DNA of 64,000 nucleotides, taken from the NCBI GenBank assembly GCA_029204225.1, contig CM055095.1:73258753-73322752 (forward strand), read 5' to 3'. Positions 25,201-36,180 of this stretch are shown here, piece by piece. Each line of letters opens with the position of its first letter. Position 1 is the first letter of the stretch. The notes below the pieces were generated by a model. The model was given only the letters and a program-made list of their open reading frames with translations, was not told the DNA's origin and searched no databases. This DNA comes from Diphasiastrum complanatum (taxonomy: Eukaryota; Streptophyta; Lycopodiopsida; Lycopodiales; Lycopodiaceae). The translations under genes were made by a program, and so were the position numbers.

Positions 25201-28200
25201 CAAATTGACCCACAAAAAATAGTTTAGCCTGCATGTTATTTTTCTGTGTACTTTTAAAATTTAGTAGATCCATTCTACGTAATGAACATGCATTGACACA
25301 GGTTCGTGTCAGAAAATGGAGATAAAAAACAATCTTTACAAGATAAAACAAGCTGCTTAGGAAAAATTACATTTGTATCACGGCGAGCCCAATCAGACTC
25401 TTCTTCCACTAAGCTTGATGGTAAGTCTGCTATTGAGGTCGCAATCTCTGAAGTCACTTGCTGATAACTCTGCGAACACAAAAAAACAGACTTCTTATTT
25501 CTTGTACCTCTTCCAGAATAAGCATGCATCGATTTCACAAAGCCAGCTCAGCAAATGCCTATGTAACCCTACATACTTTCAAAAAACTGGTACTTTCAAA
25601 TTCTGCATTGAGTTCTTTTCCAAGAGAAAACTGCAACATGAATTTCAAAGCCATGACAGTGCTTTGTTACCAACCTACCTGCCCTCTGTATTATGTTTTC
25701 AAACTTGTGAAGGGGATTATGTCAATGTTAACCCTGAGATAGAGCCCAAACTCCACCCAAAGTCTTAGACCATCCATTTGATTGTGCATAGCCAGACTAT
25801 ATCCCAAGTGTATGCTGTTCATCAAACTGGTAAGGACTTGGATCTTTATGCATTACATGGTGACTGGCTGGTGTTACAATAAGGTTCCGCCTTTCAAGCT
25901 CAGTAAATTACAACTTCTAGCTTAAAGGAAATCATCTACATGCGAATGTTCTATCTGATATCACTAGACTGGAAGTCTAGGGAAGAACATCACATTCTTT
26001 GAGAAATATAATCCAGTAAAGTGAGTATTAGTGCTCAACAATTATGTTCCCTATATAGACATTGAGTTTTAACAAATAAGAACCATTCTCAGGCCCTGGA
26101 GCTTATAACGAGATCAGGAAATAAGTGAATGATACCAGGCTATGAACCATGTAACAGTTCTATCGACAGAATGAGTGCACAACATTAAACAAACCCAAAT
26201 GTCTGCAAATGAGAAACTCAATTCTTCTGCTTAAATAAACCACTACTAAATGACCAATGGAAAGATATAACTAAACACATAAGATTATTCATTCCATTCA
26301 ACAACTGATACTTGAGCACAGGCAGCCATCAGAAGCAAAAGCACATAAAATATAACCTCCATAACATACTCAGTAATGGTCTAACCTCTTGAAAACTTAG
26401 AAGCTGACTCCTTGTATAACGGATTCTTTCACTTTCTGGCTTTTGCCTCCTGAGTTCCAAGTCCTGTGGACAAAGATAGTGCATAACATGTGTTACGTTC
26501 AACTCCATCTACTTCAGCATCAAAAGCAAGAGAACATTAAACATTCACATATGTTTGAAAATAGTGGAAAGTGAATTCGGTATAAGAATATGCTTCGCCA
26601 TCATATGATAAAGGAACCAGGATCTGTAAAGGAAACAGACTACACATGAGAATAATTGAACAAAGGTGAAAACCTTAATCAGAAAAAGTAAAACCGAACA
26701 AATTGATGGCCCTTCAGCAATTCACTGCAAACTTCATCATTAACATACATGAAATAAACCACAGATGTAATCTAGCAGGTTGCACTGTATGTGTACATCA
26801 CAAAGATGCATTCCAAAAAAGTGGTTGGAATTCCAAAAAATGCAGCTGTATTTGGAAAACGAGCAAGATGTTGAAGTGATTTCGTGATATGCAATCACAG
26901 CTTCAATCTTTGAAGTTGAAGTGGAACTGCTATCAGCTTCGTTGTAGTAAGTTCAAGACGGAGGAAGCAAGGAAGAGGAGGTCTCCATATTTAAGAAGAA
27001 AAAGGTAGACAAAAAGTGGAAAGCTATAATTTATAATAGTGCTCAGCTTATCCAGGCCTCATCAGAATAATACCATCTCAATTACTGATTATGAAGCATC
27101 TGAACCACTTAGACTGCAATTTTCTTTAAAAAAATTGTTCTTTTGAAAAGACTTGATGGCAAAGAAATGAATCAACAAAGGAAACAAAAAGGTACTTTAG
27201 ATCCATCAATGATCGAATTCAAACATTGAATACACAATCACACTATCTGGCAGATTGTGGAATAACCAAATAAGGTGCAGTCTCACTGATACAAACAATA
27301 TAACAAACAATCTGATTGAGAATGTGCTTCAAAACCTTTTTTGAGCAGCTTGATGATAATCTCAATCAAAGAAAGCTATAACCAGCCTTGAGCTACTAAC
27401 TTTGCCGTCGGCTGATTATAGAATCTTCCTTTTTAGGTACATATAAATTCCGTGCTGAAAAGCCGCTAAGGCCCGTGTTCACTGACTCATGGATGGAAAA
27501 GTACGAAGCAATTTATAAATTTACCAGCTAATGATGGCAATCCCTTTCATAACTGCATCAAACTGGATTCTCAAAGTTGAGACATACCCAAAACCTTCAT
27601 ATAAGTGAAGAAAAAATCTTCGTAAAAATATCATTTTTTGAAGAGGGCGGATCTAATTCCATACATTCGATACAAAGTACAATTCTTTACCTCATCCTGC
27701 ATGGCATACCACCTTCCCAATACTTTCGCTTACTTAGGTAGAGTAGGTATAATCTGCTGCTCAATGAGAGCGACCAGATCACATGGCCCCTAATACAAAA
27801 ACAGCTTTGAATGGAAACAAACAACCTAGGTTTTGATAGAGCCAATCACTCTGCTGTTGAATCTCGATGCAAGAGTAAAATGATTCGCAACAAGATCATA
27901 AAACAGTGCTATTTCACATCCGCTGCAGCGATAATCTCAATATCAAAGAAAACCACACAAGGATCCAGACCCTAATCCACGGCAAACCCTAGATGCAGAA
28001 GCTAACAAGGATCCGAACACACCTTAGAGGGCTGCCGGAGAGCAAATCCAGAGGAGGAGTTGAATCCGGAAGATCTCAAAACTGAAGAGGGGGCTTGCTG
28101 CTGCGAATCTGCCACGCCGTTGCTGCTGCCAACGGCGGTTCGGGAGAAGAGCAAGCTGCTGCGGCCTCCCCCGGGTCTGAGGCTTAGAGCCGGCTGCTGC

Positions 28201-28277
28201 TGCTGCTGGGACGATACCAGGGGCGCCAGAGCTGGTTCAGGAGGAGGCGCCGTTGTCAGAGAGGCATCGGCTGTCAT
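16331..28277 (-). CDS. eIFiso4G: eukaryotic translation initiation factor eIFiso4G (whole gene, nine coding exons)
   Basis: Joining 28277-28023, 26463-26386, 25469-25371, 23635-23441, 22718-22615, 22379-22292, 21773-21423, 18378-18133 and 17536-16331 gives 873 codons plus stop, every junction GT..AG and all phase 0 except one split codon. Order: N-terminal LSLRPGGGR (residues 31-39), eIF4E-binding motif YTRSQLL (101-107), a charged linker, MIF4G domain (about 238-462) that contacts eIF4A, a Gly/Pro/Met-rich hinge (about 518-548) and an MA3 domain (about 683-800). Lacking the long N-terminal arm of eIF4G, it is the plant isoform, though somewhat longer than the roughly 750-790 residues usual in flowering plants. 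It scaffolds eIFiso4E, eIF4A and eIF3 on capped mRNA in the cytoplasm. No break was seen, so it is probably functional. Introns hold GA arrays and retroelement scraps. Confidence 0.93.
17967..17984. repeat. short (GA)n in the last intron
   Basis: Nine GA units in the 596-bp intron between eIFiso4G exons 8 and 9. Confidence 0.9.
18133..18378 (-). CDS. eIFiso4G: eIFiso4G exon 8: C-terminal half of MIF4G
   Basis: 82 codons, phase 0 to phase 0. Contains the helical-repeat sequence [20 protein letters not shown] and the family signature [20 protein letters not shown] at the donor. Confidence 0.95.
19251..19291. repeat. (GA)n microsatellite in intron 7
   Basis: Perfect GA run of about 20 units. 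Confidence 0.98.
19475..19565 (-). mobile_element. possible tRNA-derived SINE fragment in intron 7
   Basis: The minus strand carries two B-box-like words, GGGTTCAGATCCCAC and GGGTTTGAATCTCGGG, about 35 nt apart, as in worn SINEs. No clear A box, so support is weak. Confidence 0.3.
19812..19851. repeat. alternating GT/GC purine-pyrimidine tract
   Basis: Roughly 40 bp of GTGTGT/GCGCGC alternation, a potential Z-DNA former, inside eIFiso4G intron 7 and next to a gypsy fragment. Confidence 0.85.
19922..20257 (-). pseudogene. Ty3/gypsy RT-RNase H fragment in eIFiso4G intron 7
   Basis: The minus strand has an open 111-codon frame with [20 protein letters not shown] (post-RT block), [12 protein letters not shown], and [20 protein letters not shown] with the RNase H Asp, ending [10 protein letters not shown]. 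It is the same family as the pol scraps at 12060-13280 and 59340-60150. Same orientation as eIFiso4G, flanked by neither LTR nor other pol domains. Confidence 0.85.
20280..21422 (-). other. rest of eIFiso4G intron 7
   Basis: Stop-dense AT-rich intron sequence up to the donor at 21421-21422; nothing further recognised. Confidence 0.5.
21423..21773 (-). CDS. eIFiso4G: eIFiso4G exon 7: core of MIF4G
   Basis: 117 codons opening with [20 protein letters not shown] and containing [19 protein letters not shown], the basic [20 protein letters not shown] helix, and KIVHACIQ at the donor. These are hallmark MIF4G helices that bind eIF4A. Confidence 0.96.
22292..22379 (-). CDS. eIFiso4G: eIFiso4G exon 6: start of MIF4G
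   Basis: One base completing a split Gly codon, then [20 protein letters not shown] through EILQ, the first MIF4G helical repeat. Confidence 0.95.
22615..22718 (-). CDS. eIFiso4G: eIFiso4G exon 5: linker into MIF4G
   Basis: 34 codons plus two bases: [20 protein letters not shown], then [14 protein letters not shown]. The only exon ending in phase 2; its GG joins the first G of exon 6. Confidence 0.93.
23441..23635 (-). CDS. eIFiso4G: eIFiso4G exon 4: charged linker
   Basis: 65 codons, rich in Arg/Glu/Pro/Ser, with the family block [18 protein letters not shown]. Probably disordered and linking the eIF4E site to MIF4G. Confidence 0.92.
23636..25370 (-). other. eIFiso4G intron 3
   Basis: 1.7-kb intron. 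GGGAACATGGGAACATGG-like words at 23790-23820 and reverse-oriented TTCCCATTCCCATCC words near 24140-24160 suggest a worn foldback element, but arms are imperfect. Confidence 0.4.
25371..25469 (-). CDS. eIFiso4G: eIFiso4G exon 3
   Basis: 33 codons, [20 protein letters not shown] followed by [13 protein letters not shown]. The W-x-R after an acidic stretch fits the segment after the eIF4E site in plant eIFiso4G. Confidence 0.9.
26386..26463 (-). CDS. eIFiso4G: eIFiso4G exon 2: eIF4E-binding motif
   Basis: 26 codons, phase 0 at both ends. [14 protein letters not shown] contains the canonical Y-x4-L-hydrophobic motif by which the scaffold grips the cap-binding protein eIFiso4E. Confidence 0.93.
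26464..28022 (-). other. eIFiso4G intron 1
   Basis: 1.56-kb first intron with donor AAG/GTGTG. No additional exon or element recognised. Confidence 0.5.
28023..28277 (-). CDS. eIFiso4G: eIFiso4G exon 1: N terminus
   Basis: 85 codons from ATG 28275-28277. It opens [20 protein letters not shown], has a five-Gln run and then [14 protein letters not shown], the N-terminal signature of plant eIFiso4G. The local base composition is GC-rich, unlike the AT-rich introns. An upstream in-frame extension exists, but this ATG gives the family-like start. Confidence 0.88.
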
Positions 28278-28573
28278 AGCTGCACACACAAAACGGATCG
28301 ATGGATGGATCGAGCAGAAAAGAGCGAAGGGGGTTGCTTGCTCGTAGTCGCAGCAAAGCAAAGCCGAAGAGAACAAATAAGGAAGGAGAAGCAATAATAA
28401 AAAGCATGGAAGGAAAAAAGTGCTACGAAAAAAAAAAAAACACCAGCTACGAAACGCCGTTTTCTGCGTTTCGCCATGCCGTTTCGGATCATGCCCTTAG
28501 GGTAAGTCAGCCATGGCTAGTTTCACTTTTGGGACCCAAAAAAATCAAAAGAAAGTGCACACACAAAGGAGCT

Positions 28574-28597
28574 ATTTATTTATTTATTTATTTATTT

Positions 28598-28600
<3 letters not shown>
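28574..28600. repeat. (TTTA)n microsatellite
   Basis: About six to seven TTTA units. Confidence 0.95.

Positions 28601-28601
<1 letters not shown>

Positions 28602-28646
<45 letters not shown>
28602..28646. repeat. (CT)n microsatellite
   Basis: Perfect run of about 22 units next to the TTTA repeat. Confidence 0.98.
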
Positions 28647-28649
<3 letters not shown>

Positions 28650-28660
28650 CGTCATGATAG

Positions 28661-31600
28661 TAGTAAGCTATTGTGATGATTTAATAGAAGATGGGATGTC
28701 ACTATTAAGTGAGTTTTTGGCTTAGTATCGATAGCAGTAAGCTATCCTGACGATTTTCTAAAAGCTGAGGTGTTATTCTTAGGCAAGTTTGAGCATTAGA
28801 ATTGGTTTTATTTATTCTTTAATCTTTTTGAAATGCAATTTGTGTGTTTTTTTTTTTTAACAAGTTGAAAGCCTTGCGTGAGGTAAAGTTTCTCGTGATG
28901 TATCAATTGATTGTTTTTGTATTGGGAAGGTATTGTTTAGCCGATTATTTCTCGATCCAACTTTTAATTAGTATCAATTTCCAGTTTGAATTTGCTTTGA
29001 AAAGTTAACTCATTTTAGATTTGAAGTGACTTAGTTCATGCTCTTTGCAAAATTTGACCTCTTGAAATTCAAAATCGATTTTCGTATTGATGGCCTTTGC
29101 ATGAGCATTGAACCAAATTGATCATCCATGTTACTAACAAGTGAAAGGAGAATTTACATTTGTTTCTTTTTCTTTTAAGGGGGCGACTTGCTCTTTCAAG
29201 GAGGGGGCCTTCCCCTACATAGTGTAACAAAGTAGCTTCTTTTATATGTGATTAATGCTTTTTTTAAAGTTTTGGAATAAATGGACCTCCTTCCATACTT
29301 TTCATTTGGACAACCAATGACTAGTTGTCATATACCACATGACCTTTCAAGCACCCAATTATTGGCTATTCACATGCAAATGCTAGCATAAGCTTTAGTG
29401 CTAGGTGTTAACATCTTATTGGTTGTCCATGTGACCGCTTTTGTGGAAGGTTTGGCAAGCACATGTGAATTATGCTATTTAAGGTGGCTCCAAAACACAA
29501 AGAAATAACAAGTGCTTGGAATTATGCATAAGGTAAAGACTTGGGTGATTGATTGTTCCACGACCCTAAACGACTAGACCCAAAAGTCAAAACTACGCCA
29601 AGCAATTTGTCTCAACCTAAAACACTAATTGGGCAAGCAAGGCTTGAAAAACCCAAAACAATTGTTGATGTGGCCTTTAATAAGCATAAACACATGGTAG
29701 ATTTTCTTTTTTATTCACTTTAAATGACAAGTGTATTATGCTTCGTGGAAAAAAGCCCATAGGCTATGGAGCACTTTCTCCAAAAAGTCCATGGGATTAT
29801 TGGGCATCAAACACTTTACAAGCACAACTTCATCCCCAAATATTGAAGTGCATTTACTACCATAAAGCCCTTCCGATGGGCGTTGTGGCAAAAAGCCCTC
29901 TACAAGCAAAAGTTCATAGAAAAGTGCCTTAATCTCGATAAGCCCTTTTTGCTAGAGACCCTCCTAAAGCTATTACAAGCAAAAGTTCCTACACATAAAT
30001 TTGAGCTTACTCCCATAAAGCCCTATTTGCTAGAAAGCCTTTGAACTTTCTAGTAAAAAGCCCGTCATAAGCAAAAGTGCATTATTAAGTATAGAATTGG
30101 GGCCTCTTCTACTCCAAAAAGCTCTCTATTATGAACTATAAAAACCTCATTAGGTTTAGCCACATGCAAGAATTGATTGGTGGTGGAATAATGTTTGTTG
30201 AGGCAACATCAAAGAGAGCAATCTAGTACACATGTTAGATTTTGTAAGTAGCGATTCTAACCTCTGTCAATATGGCATAATTTTACACAATTTGTTTGAA
30301 AATTTTGTAATAGCATCAAATATATCACAATGACCAACTTGAGCAATGTGTCAAAAAGAAAATGAGGGTTTCTTTAAAGCCCTCCGCCGAGGATCAAAGA
30401 CTAGGATGCTAAAATCCATGGAACCAAAGGGAAATGGATGGTGGATGAATCACCCAACCAAACCTAGATCTTACGAATCTAGCCCCCGAGTTATGGTTCT
30501 ACCAATGCTCAATAGGAGAGAGATGTCAAACCGGCAGCATACGACTACCATTACCACAATCCACCATACACTAGTGAGTGCCCAATGGATATACTTATAC
30601 CCTCCAAGACCCATGCACCACTAGTAGTGCACTATGACACCTCACTGGACACCTCTGCAGCCTAACTGGGCCACGTCATCCAATTCCCCTATGACTCATT
30701 GATAGACCCATAATAATCCACCATCATCAATTTAGGCCTCCAACCATCAATTATGACCATATGCACGTGAGGGCCCCAAAACCCTTGTAATCATAATTAA
30801 CTTACGGGTCTAGGTAGGCCTACTGACCTCTGGTGGGATAATCAATTCTAGATAAGTCGTAGGCATGACAGTTTCATTAATGTTAAAAGTGCCTATGACC
30901 ACAATCAGTACTTGTTTTTTGCATATTGTTAATAGAAGAGAGAGAGTTGTGATGGTCTACTACACTCCTAGTATGGAAGATCTAAAATCATTATATGATA
31001 ATTGATGATTAAAGTTAAAATTTGTTGTTTCTAAAATCAATTCTATCAAGAAAGCATTTATGTGTTATTTCTTGATAGTCAGGAAGTAGTTGAATTATTA
31101 ATGTCTAATGACTCCTATTATATGCATAGTTAACTTGTATAAGTTTTCAAAAAGACTAGTCTTTCACAACAATTTTGAAGTTTATAGATCTGTCTTTCTT
31201 TCCCTTGAATTTTGGTATCCACTTCTCGTTCCTTTAGCTACTCTTTATTATCATTGTAATGTCTATAAGTAAGAATTCTCAACCTTCTCCTCATGTCAAA
31301 GCTTGTGTTTTCACTCGTGTGGAATATAGCTCCATACATTGAGACGATGAAAAAACATGCCAACCTTTGGAAACAAGTCATGTATTTTCTTGAAGTTGAG
31401 CTCATAAATATCTTAATAATTAATATTGAGCTCTCTCATTACGTCCATCCTCAAACATCTATTTTTTAAGAGTCTGTTGAACCTCTTAGTATCTTCATAA
31501 ATGTTTGGGACATCAAATTAGCCTCTCAACCTTCAATTTCCAAAAAGAATAATCTAACAAAGATTACCCCATATCAATTGTCCAATAATGAACCTAATTG

Positions 31601-31760
31601 TAAAGCCTTGCTTTTTTTCATTCTTTTTTTTATAAAATTGCTTCAAAAAATGTAGACACCAAATATATTGATGTGTTTTATCTTGTCTAAAATGCACTTG
31701 ACACTTCCCTTTCTCGAGCCTTTGACACATTGATGAAAGACACTCAATGTGTGAAACCTT
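28661..31760. other. intergenic, with a degenerate short repeat at 29740-30080
   Basis: No gene recognised. From 29740 to 30080 the words AAAGCCC and CAAGCAAAAGT recur about every 60-80 bp, suggesting an old minisatellite or shredded repeat. Two short plus-strand open frames (29738-29932, 30346-30624) show no family features. Confidence 0.45.
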
Positions 31761-31771
31761 ATAATGATTAA

Positions 31772-32171
31772 CTACCCAAATTGATCGCTATGAGCAAGGA
31801 ACTCCATGATATAAACCATGGACTCTTGCACTAGCCATCCTTCCGCCATGCTACCCTCAGGTCTTGCTCTTTGTCTTACGAAGCCTTTTAATGTTTTCAT
31901 GAATCGTTCCAAGAAAAACATCCAACGGCTATGGATAGTGTCTGTATTGTTAATATGGATCAATATTAATGAGATAACATTGTAACCACAATACCAATAG
32001 TATAGGATGGACTAAGAATAGACAATTGACGTAACTAGATAATGTACCTGCAATGGCCACCTCATTTACCAAATGCACAATGAGATGCATTTGAATGGTG
32101 AGAATGGATGTGGGAAAGTGCTTCTTGATCAAACACATTTGCCTCGATGGAGCTTTGTCTTGCCGCCTCAA
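31772..32171 (-). pseudogene. CACTA transposase C-terminal part (DUF4218-like)
   Basis: Two overlapping minus-strand frames give HFPTSILTIQMHLIVHLVNE and, after a shift, RWMFFLERFMKTLKGFVRQR with ARPEGSMAEGWLVQESMVYI. These match the conserved block near the end of TNP2-type CACTA transposases (MVHLAVHL, RWMYPFERYLGTLK, RPEGSIAEGY). Frameshifts show it is dead. Confidence 0.85.
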
Positions 32172-32439
32172 TGGATGCTAGTGGTATCTCCTTAGATGAA
32201 ATGTTTCTTTATAAGAAAAGTAAACAACAATAATATACGCATTACTTAGATCATCATCTTAAATCATCTCAAAAAAAAAATGTGACTCGCATTGATCGTA
32301 CCTCACCAAACCATTGATTTTGTAGATTGCGCTAACTCCTCTGTCAGAAACCCTCTCAATACCAAGGGAAGTGCAAACTACATGCGAAAAAATATTATGG
32401 TCATTGAGATACATATATGTGCAATGAGATCATGTACCA

Positions 32440-33215
32440 AGAGATGCTATAAAATGTAATGTTCATCAGGTGGAGGCAACGTCAAAAACATGCCAACTTG
32501 TAAAAATTTATGCTAGTCATGAGTCCACTTAGCTTGTTGTCCCTTGTGAAGGCACCCTTCAGAGTTCAAAATGAGGCTATTGCCTTCTTTACAATTGTCT
32601 CTCTTCTCTCCTCGAGAAGATCCATGGAACCTTTAGGAGGACAATTCAATTGCCTACCGTCTGCCATAAATCGGCCATCTTTTTAACTTCTTTTAAGTCA
32701 TCTCGCGCGGCTTTTTTTTATCTTTGGCACCGTTCAAGTGCTCCCAAATTGTGCTCCCTACATTCTTGAATATGTGCATCGGGTCCAAAAGATGGTTTAT
32801 CAACAATTCCCCCCAATATGGAAATTCATGAAATATTGATAACCTCTTCATACCAGGAGAGAGTCTCCCTATATCTTGATTGGATCTTCAAATTTGAAGT
32901 CAATCACTTGCCTACAATATTAAGAAACAAGCACACACATTTAATTGAGATTATTGTTAGAAGAGATCTAAAGAGAGTAAGTGTTAATAAAATAAATGAT
33001 ATTAATTGGCCCAAATATGTATTGTACCTTCATGATGTGAGGACTTTGACCAACAAGCCCATCATGCATAGGGTGATCGGTGAAAGGTATCGAGTGTGGC
33101 CCTCATAAACCATCTTTCGTAGATGTTGTGAGTAACATGCTTGCAAATACTTGCCACAAATGGGACATGCATTGTAGCCACTCGTTGAGAGCCCTACATT
33201 GACAAAATAGCCGAC
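32440..33215 (-). pseudogene. CACTA transposase, decayed middle
   Basis: Reading the minus strand through stops and shifts gives TSGYNACPICGKY (zinc-binding CxxC), KMVYEGHTRYLSP, LLDPMHIFKNVGSTIWEHL (the family's HxxDxMHIxKNV block with acidic active-site residue) and DNKLSGLMTS. The order is that of TNP2. A 300-bp insertion-like stretch (32810-33000) interrupts it. Confidence 0.75.
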
Positions 33216-33713
33216 TCAATTGTGAGTGTAATGTTTGAGTCGAAAAAAAATTTGTGAATACACATTAGATTTAATACCATGAACCAATAGCAACAATATC
33301 CCACCAGAACATTCCCCATATCCAAGAAAGTTGTGCATTGTCCACATCAAGATCTCCTTTACCACAAAATCTCTTTGTCTGCGTGGTCTTGATATGTCAG
33401 TCACTTGAACTCCTTGCCATAGAATCTTTAGCTCATCTATCAAGGGAGCCATATGCACGTCCATATTTTTGGCCTTGTATTTTTCTAGGATAAGAAGGGC
33501 AAGCATTAGGTGCCCCTTCTTGATACTTAGCCAAGGGAAAATGTTGTAATTTACAAGGACAACTGGCCAAGTGGACCATGATGTGGAGCGCAATCCGAAT
33601 GGATTCACACCATCCATCGCCATCCCCAAATGCAAATGGCGAGGCTCATCCCTAAACTCATGCCAAGTAGCATTCACATGCTTCCATGCTAGACAATCGG
33701 CAAGGATCCTCAT
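33216..33713 (-). pseudogene. CACTA (En/Spm) TNP2-like transposase core
   Basis: An open frame of 165 codons with RHLHLGMAMDGVNPFGLRST, STWPVVLVNYNIFPWLSIKK, LMLALLILEKY, and ILMWTMHNFLGYGECSGG. These are near-diagnostic for the transposase_21/TNP2 domain, including the Asp of MDGVNPF. The enzyme cuts CACTA-ended elements. Here it is cut off from its neighbours by frame breaks, so it is an inactive relic. Confidence 0.93.
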
Positions 33714-33743
33714 AGTATCGTCCGATGAACGATTGCTTGAATG

Positions 33744-34411
33744 TCATGTCATAAGCTCCACTATGGACTTGCACTTAAACATATGGCGCATCCTGGGTAT
33801 GATGGGAAAATGCCTTACGACTTTGGCAGGTATGGTGTCTCCTTGTAAATCTTGCATGTAACGATGTTCCCCACAATGTGGACACGTGCTTGCCTTCTCA
33901 AACTCATCTCGATATAAAATGCAATCTCTGAGACATGCATGAATACTCTTGTAATCCATGTCGACTACCGATAGCATTTTCTTGGCTTTTTGTCGAGACG
34001 CCACCATGGTGTTATTTGGAGGCAACATTTTTGTGAGCAAAACTGCGACAAGATATTCCTATGATTAGTTATAGTTTCTCACAACACATGAAATACAAAA
34101 CGAGATTTGAATATAGTACACCAAAAGACAAGCTCACCTAAACAACTCTGTGACACTCGCATCCGACCACCCGTACTTAGTTTGCAAGTTTAGAAGTAAT
34201 AATCAAGCTCGCAACTTTGACATTTGTCCGCCCTCATACAAAGGAGTGGATGCCAAGCCATGCAACATTCTTCTTTCCTCGTGAATGTGGCTTCGGGCAA
34301 GTTTCTGAAGAATGCATCCATCATGTCATCCATGTCGCTCTCATGATCATGCAATATTGTGAATGGCGTATCCTTGTGAATTGTGTCACCTTGAGACATA
34401 TCTTCGTGCAA
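33744..34411 (-). pseudogene. CACTA transposase N-terminal part
   Basis: Minus frames 33744-34040 (MDYKSIHACLRDCILYRDEF, CPHCGEHRYM, IPAKVVRHFPIIPRM) and 34190-34411 (DMDDMMDAFFRNLPEATFTR) match the region before the TNP2 core: YxxIHACxxDCxLY, the CPxCGxxR zinc pair and the PxKVxRYFPxxPR block. They are separated by about 150 bp that may have been an intron. Confidence 0.85.
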
Positions 34412-35103
34412 GTCCGCATGTGCACGTAGGGAAACTGGTGGCTCTCATGCGCTTGCACATTTGAATCTTACTGATTGCATGGCAACGTTTGGTTGAATTC
34501 TTCGATGGTCATGATTATGTGAATGCGAGTCATCATCCTACACAAAAGAACTGCAACAATGATAAAGAAGCAAGGAAAATTCTCTCTGATCATGAAGACC
34601 GCCAGAAATATACAAGATAACACTACAAGAGGAAGGGCGATTTCCAATTCTTTTTTTGAACATTTTTTTTTTTAAGATAGTTTTTAAAATGAGTCTCAAG
34701 GAGGAGCAAAAAGCTTGAGCCTCGGGTCCGAGTTTTGGCCTCAGTATAAGCCTACCAGATTTTACTTGGTTTTCAAACATTTATAGAGACGGTTAGAGAG
34801 AGACATATAGAGAGGGATATAAAGAGGGTTATAGAGAGGGTCAAGGTGACCAAGAGGCATTCCAGGACACTCTACTAACCGAGGGTAATACTGTGACTGA
34901 TGAGAAATAAAAAAGGCCCCTCGGTATAACCCATGATATGCTAGAGAGTGTAAATGGATCTCGCTTTTGGAATTTCTTACCTATCGACACATTGAATTTC
35001 ATTTTCTATTAACATTTGTTGCCATATGCACAAGTGACTAGAGAAATTTATGTATCACAAAAAAATGATGACCACAAGTTGTTACTCACATGCGTCGACT
35101 TCT
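34412..35103. other. spacer with possible CACTA-like end
   Basis: CACTACAAGA at 34621-34630 equals the usual start of CACTA terminal repeats, but it points rightwards, away from the transposase, and no partner was found. Purine-rich TATAGAGAGGG-type units recur at 34790-34845. No gene. Confidence 0.35.
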
Positions 35104-35675
35104 TGTTGGATGTCAACTAGTCAATTAATAAAGTGTAATTGCATCTGCGAGCAATATGATTTATATTACAATGTATAAGAGAAGCTCCTCAAGATCCTGC
35201 TTACAAGACAAACACAATGGAAAACACACTATGGAGAAACCACCCAACCAAGTAGAAGCATCCAATCAAACTCTAGAAGCTTCACCCCCAAGCCAAAGAT
35301 TAGAAAGCATAAAAGTAGAGTGAGAGCTTGGCAGTAAATCAATCACAAATGTGAGGAGTAGGGCGAGTTTGGCCTCTTTATATAGAGCCATGAACCACTT
35401 GTGCACATAGACATGCAACGTCCCAACTCTCCTATACATAGATTCTGCCAGAATAGAGTCTCTATGCTTGGATCCTCTATTCATAGAATTGCTTAACATG
35501 CATATACGGTCCAAAACCTTGTCCATTTAGTGTGTTCTGGGCCTCACAAGGATATTAATTACTTTCGAGTCACGTCCAATATGATGTGGCATAACTAACA
35601 GCTTGTTTCCTTGGAGTACTGTGTATCCAAGACTAGGAGTATACTGAATCCTATCTACTGGTCATGGACATAACA
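35104..35675 (-). mobile_element. 3' LTR of a chromodomain Ty3/gypsy element
   Basis: The minus strand starts TGTTATGTCC right after the polypurine tract AAGGAGGGAGGAA and ends ATCCAACA, so TG..CA ends enclose 572 bp. A TATA box (CTCTATATAAAGAGG) lies at about 35375-35390. No second LTR was found in the window. Confidence 0.7.
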
Positions 35676-35703
35676 TTCCTCCCTCCTTAAACTATTTTTA
35701 TCC

Positions 35704-36180
35704 TTAGAAGCTAAACTTAGGAAAATTCTTTTTTATGCTATCAACTCTCTCGCACAAAACATCATCCTCAGTACGGCCTTTCCACTGAATTAAACACTCA
35801 GAGATAGAACGATTTCTTAATTGTTTGTGCAGTTGATATTCCTTGAAGATCGAGTTCATACGCCAAAGAACCAATTCTACATACAATCTTGAATGGTCCA
35901 CAATAATGAGGAGACAGTTTATAATGCTTCCATGTACATAATGTCTTAGAATTTTTGGAATCCTAAGATATACCCAATCATTAACTTTAAAATCTCCTGG
36001 AGACCTCTCAAGATTGGTATAGTGTTTAGCTCTATCCTGAGCACTACGGAAACTATCCTTAGCCATTTGCAACATATCATGCAAGAAATCATCAACCTTC
36101 TGGATCTTAACAAACTTCGTCTCAATACTGGAGATCTAGGTTGAAAACCATACATAAGCATAAAAGGACTATAATCTTTT
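35704..36180 (-). pseudogene. Ty3/gypsy integrase C terminus and chromodomain
   Basis: Minus strand: SPFMLMYGFQPRSP (integrase end), HDMLQMAKDSFRSAQDRAKH, RSPGDFKVNDWVYLRI (GPF/Y-type region), then ISECLIQWKGRTEDDVLCE, the chromodomain core (x-x-LIxWKG). Chromoviruses use this domain to target marked chromatin. Frames are broken around 36090. Upstream RT, RNase H and protease are absent. Confidence 0.85.

Larger units (their letters stand above)
28278..28660 (-). promoter_or_regulatory. eIFiso4G: eIFiso4G upstream region with GAGA tract
   Basis: On the coding strand, about 325 bp upstream of the ATG, lies a (GA)22 run, preceded there by (TAAA)n. Such GAGA tracts in plant promoters are known binding sites of BASIC PENTACYSTEINE factors. 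Whether it acts here is inference. No TATA box or start site could be fixed; a poly(T) tract (minus strand) lies at 28428-28440. Confidence 0.4.

Noticed and set aside
30346-30624. 92-codon plus-strand ORF
   Set aside because: No domain or homology signal; composition as in surrounding noncoding DNA.
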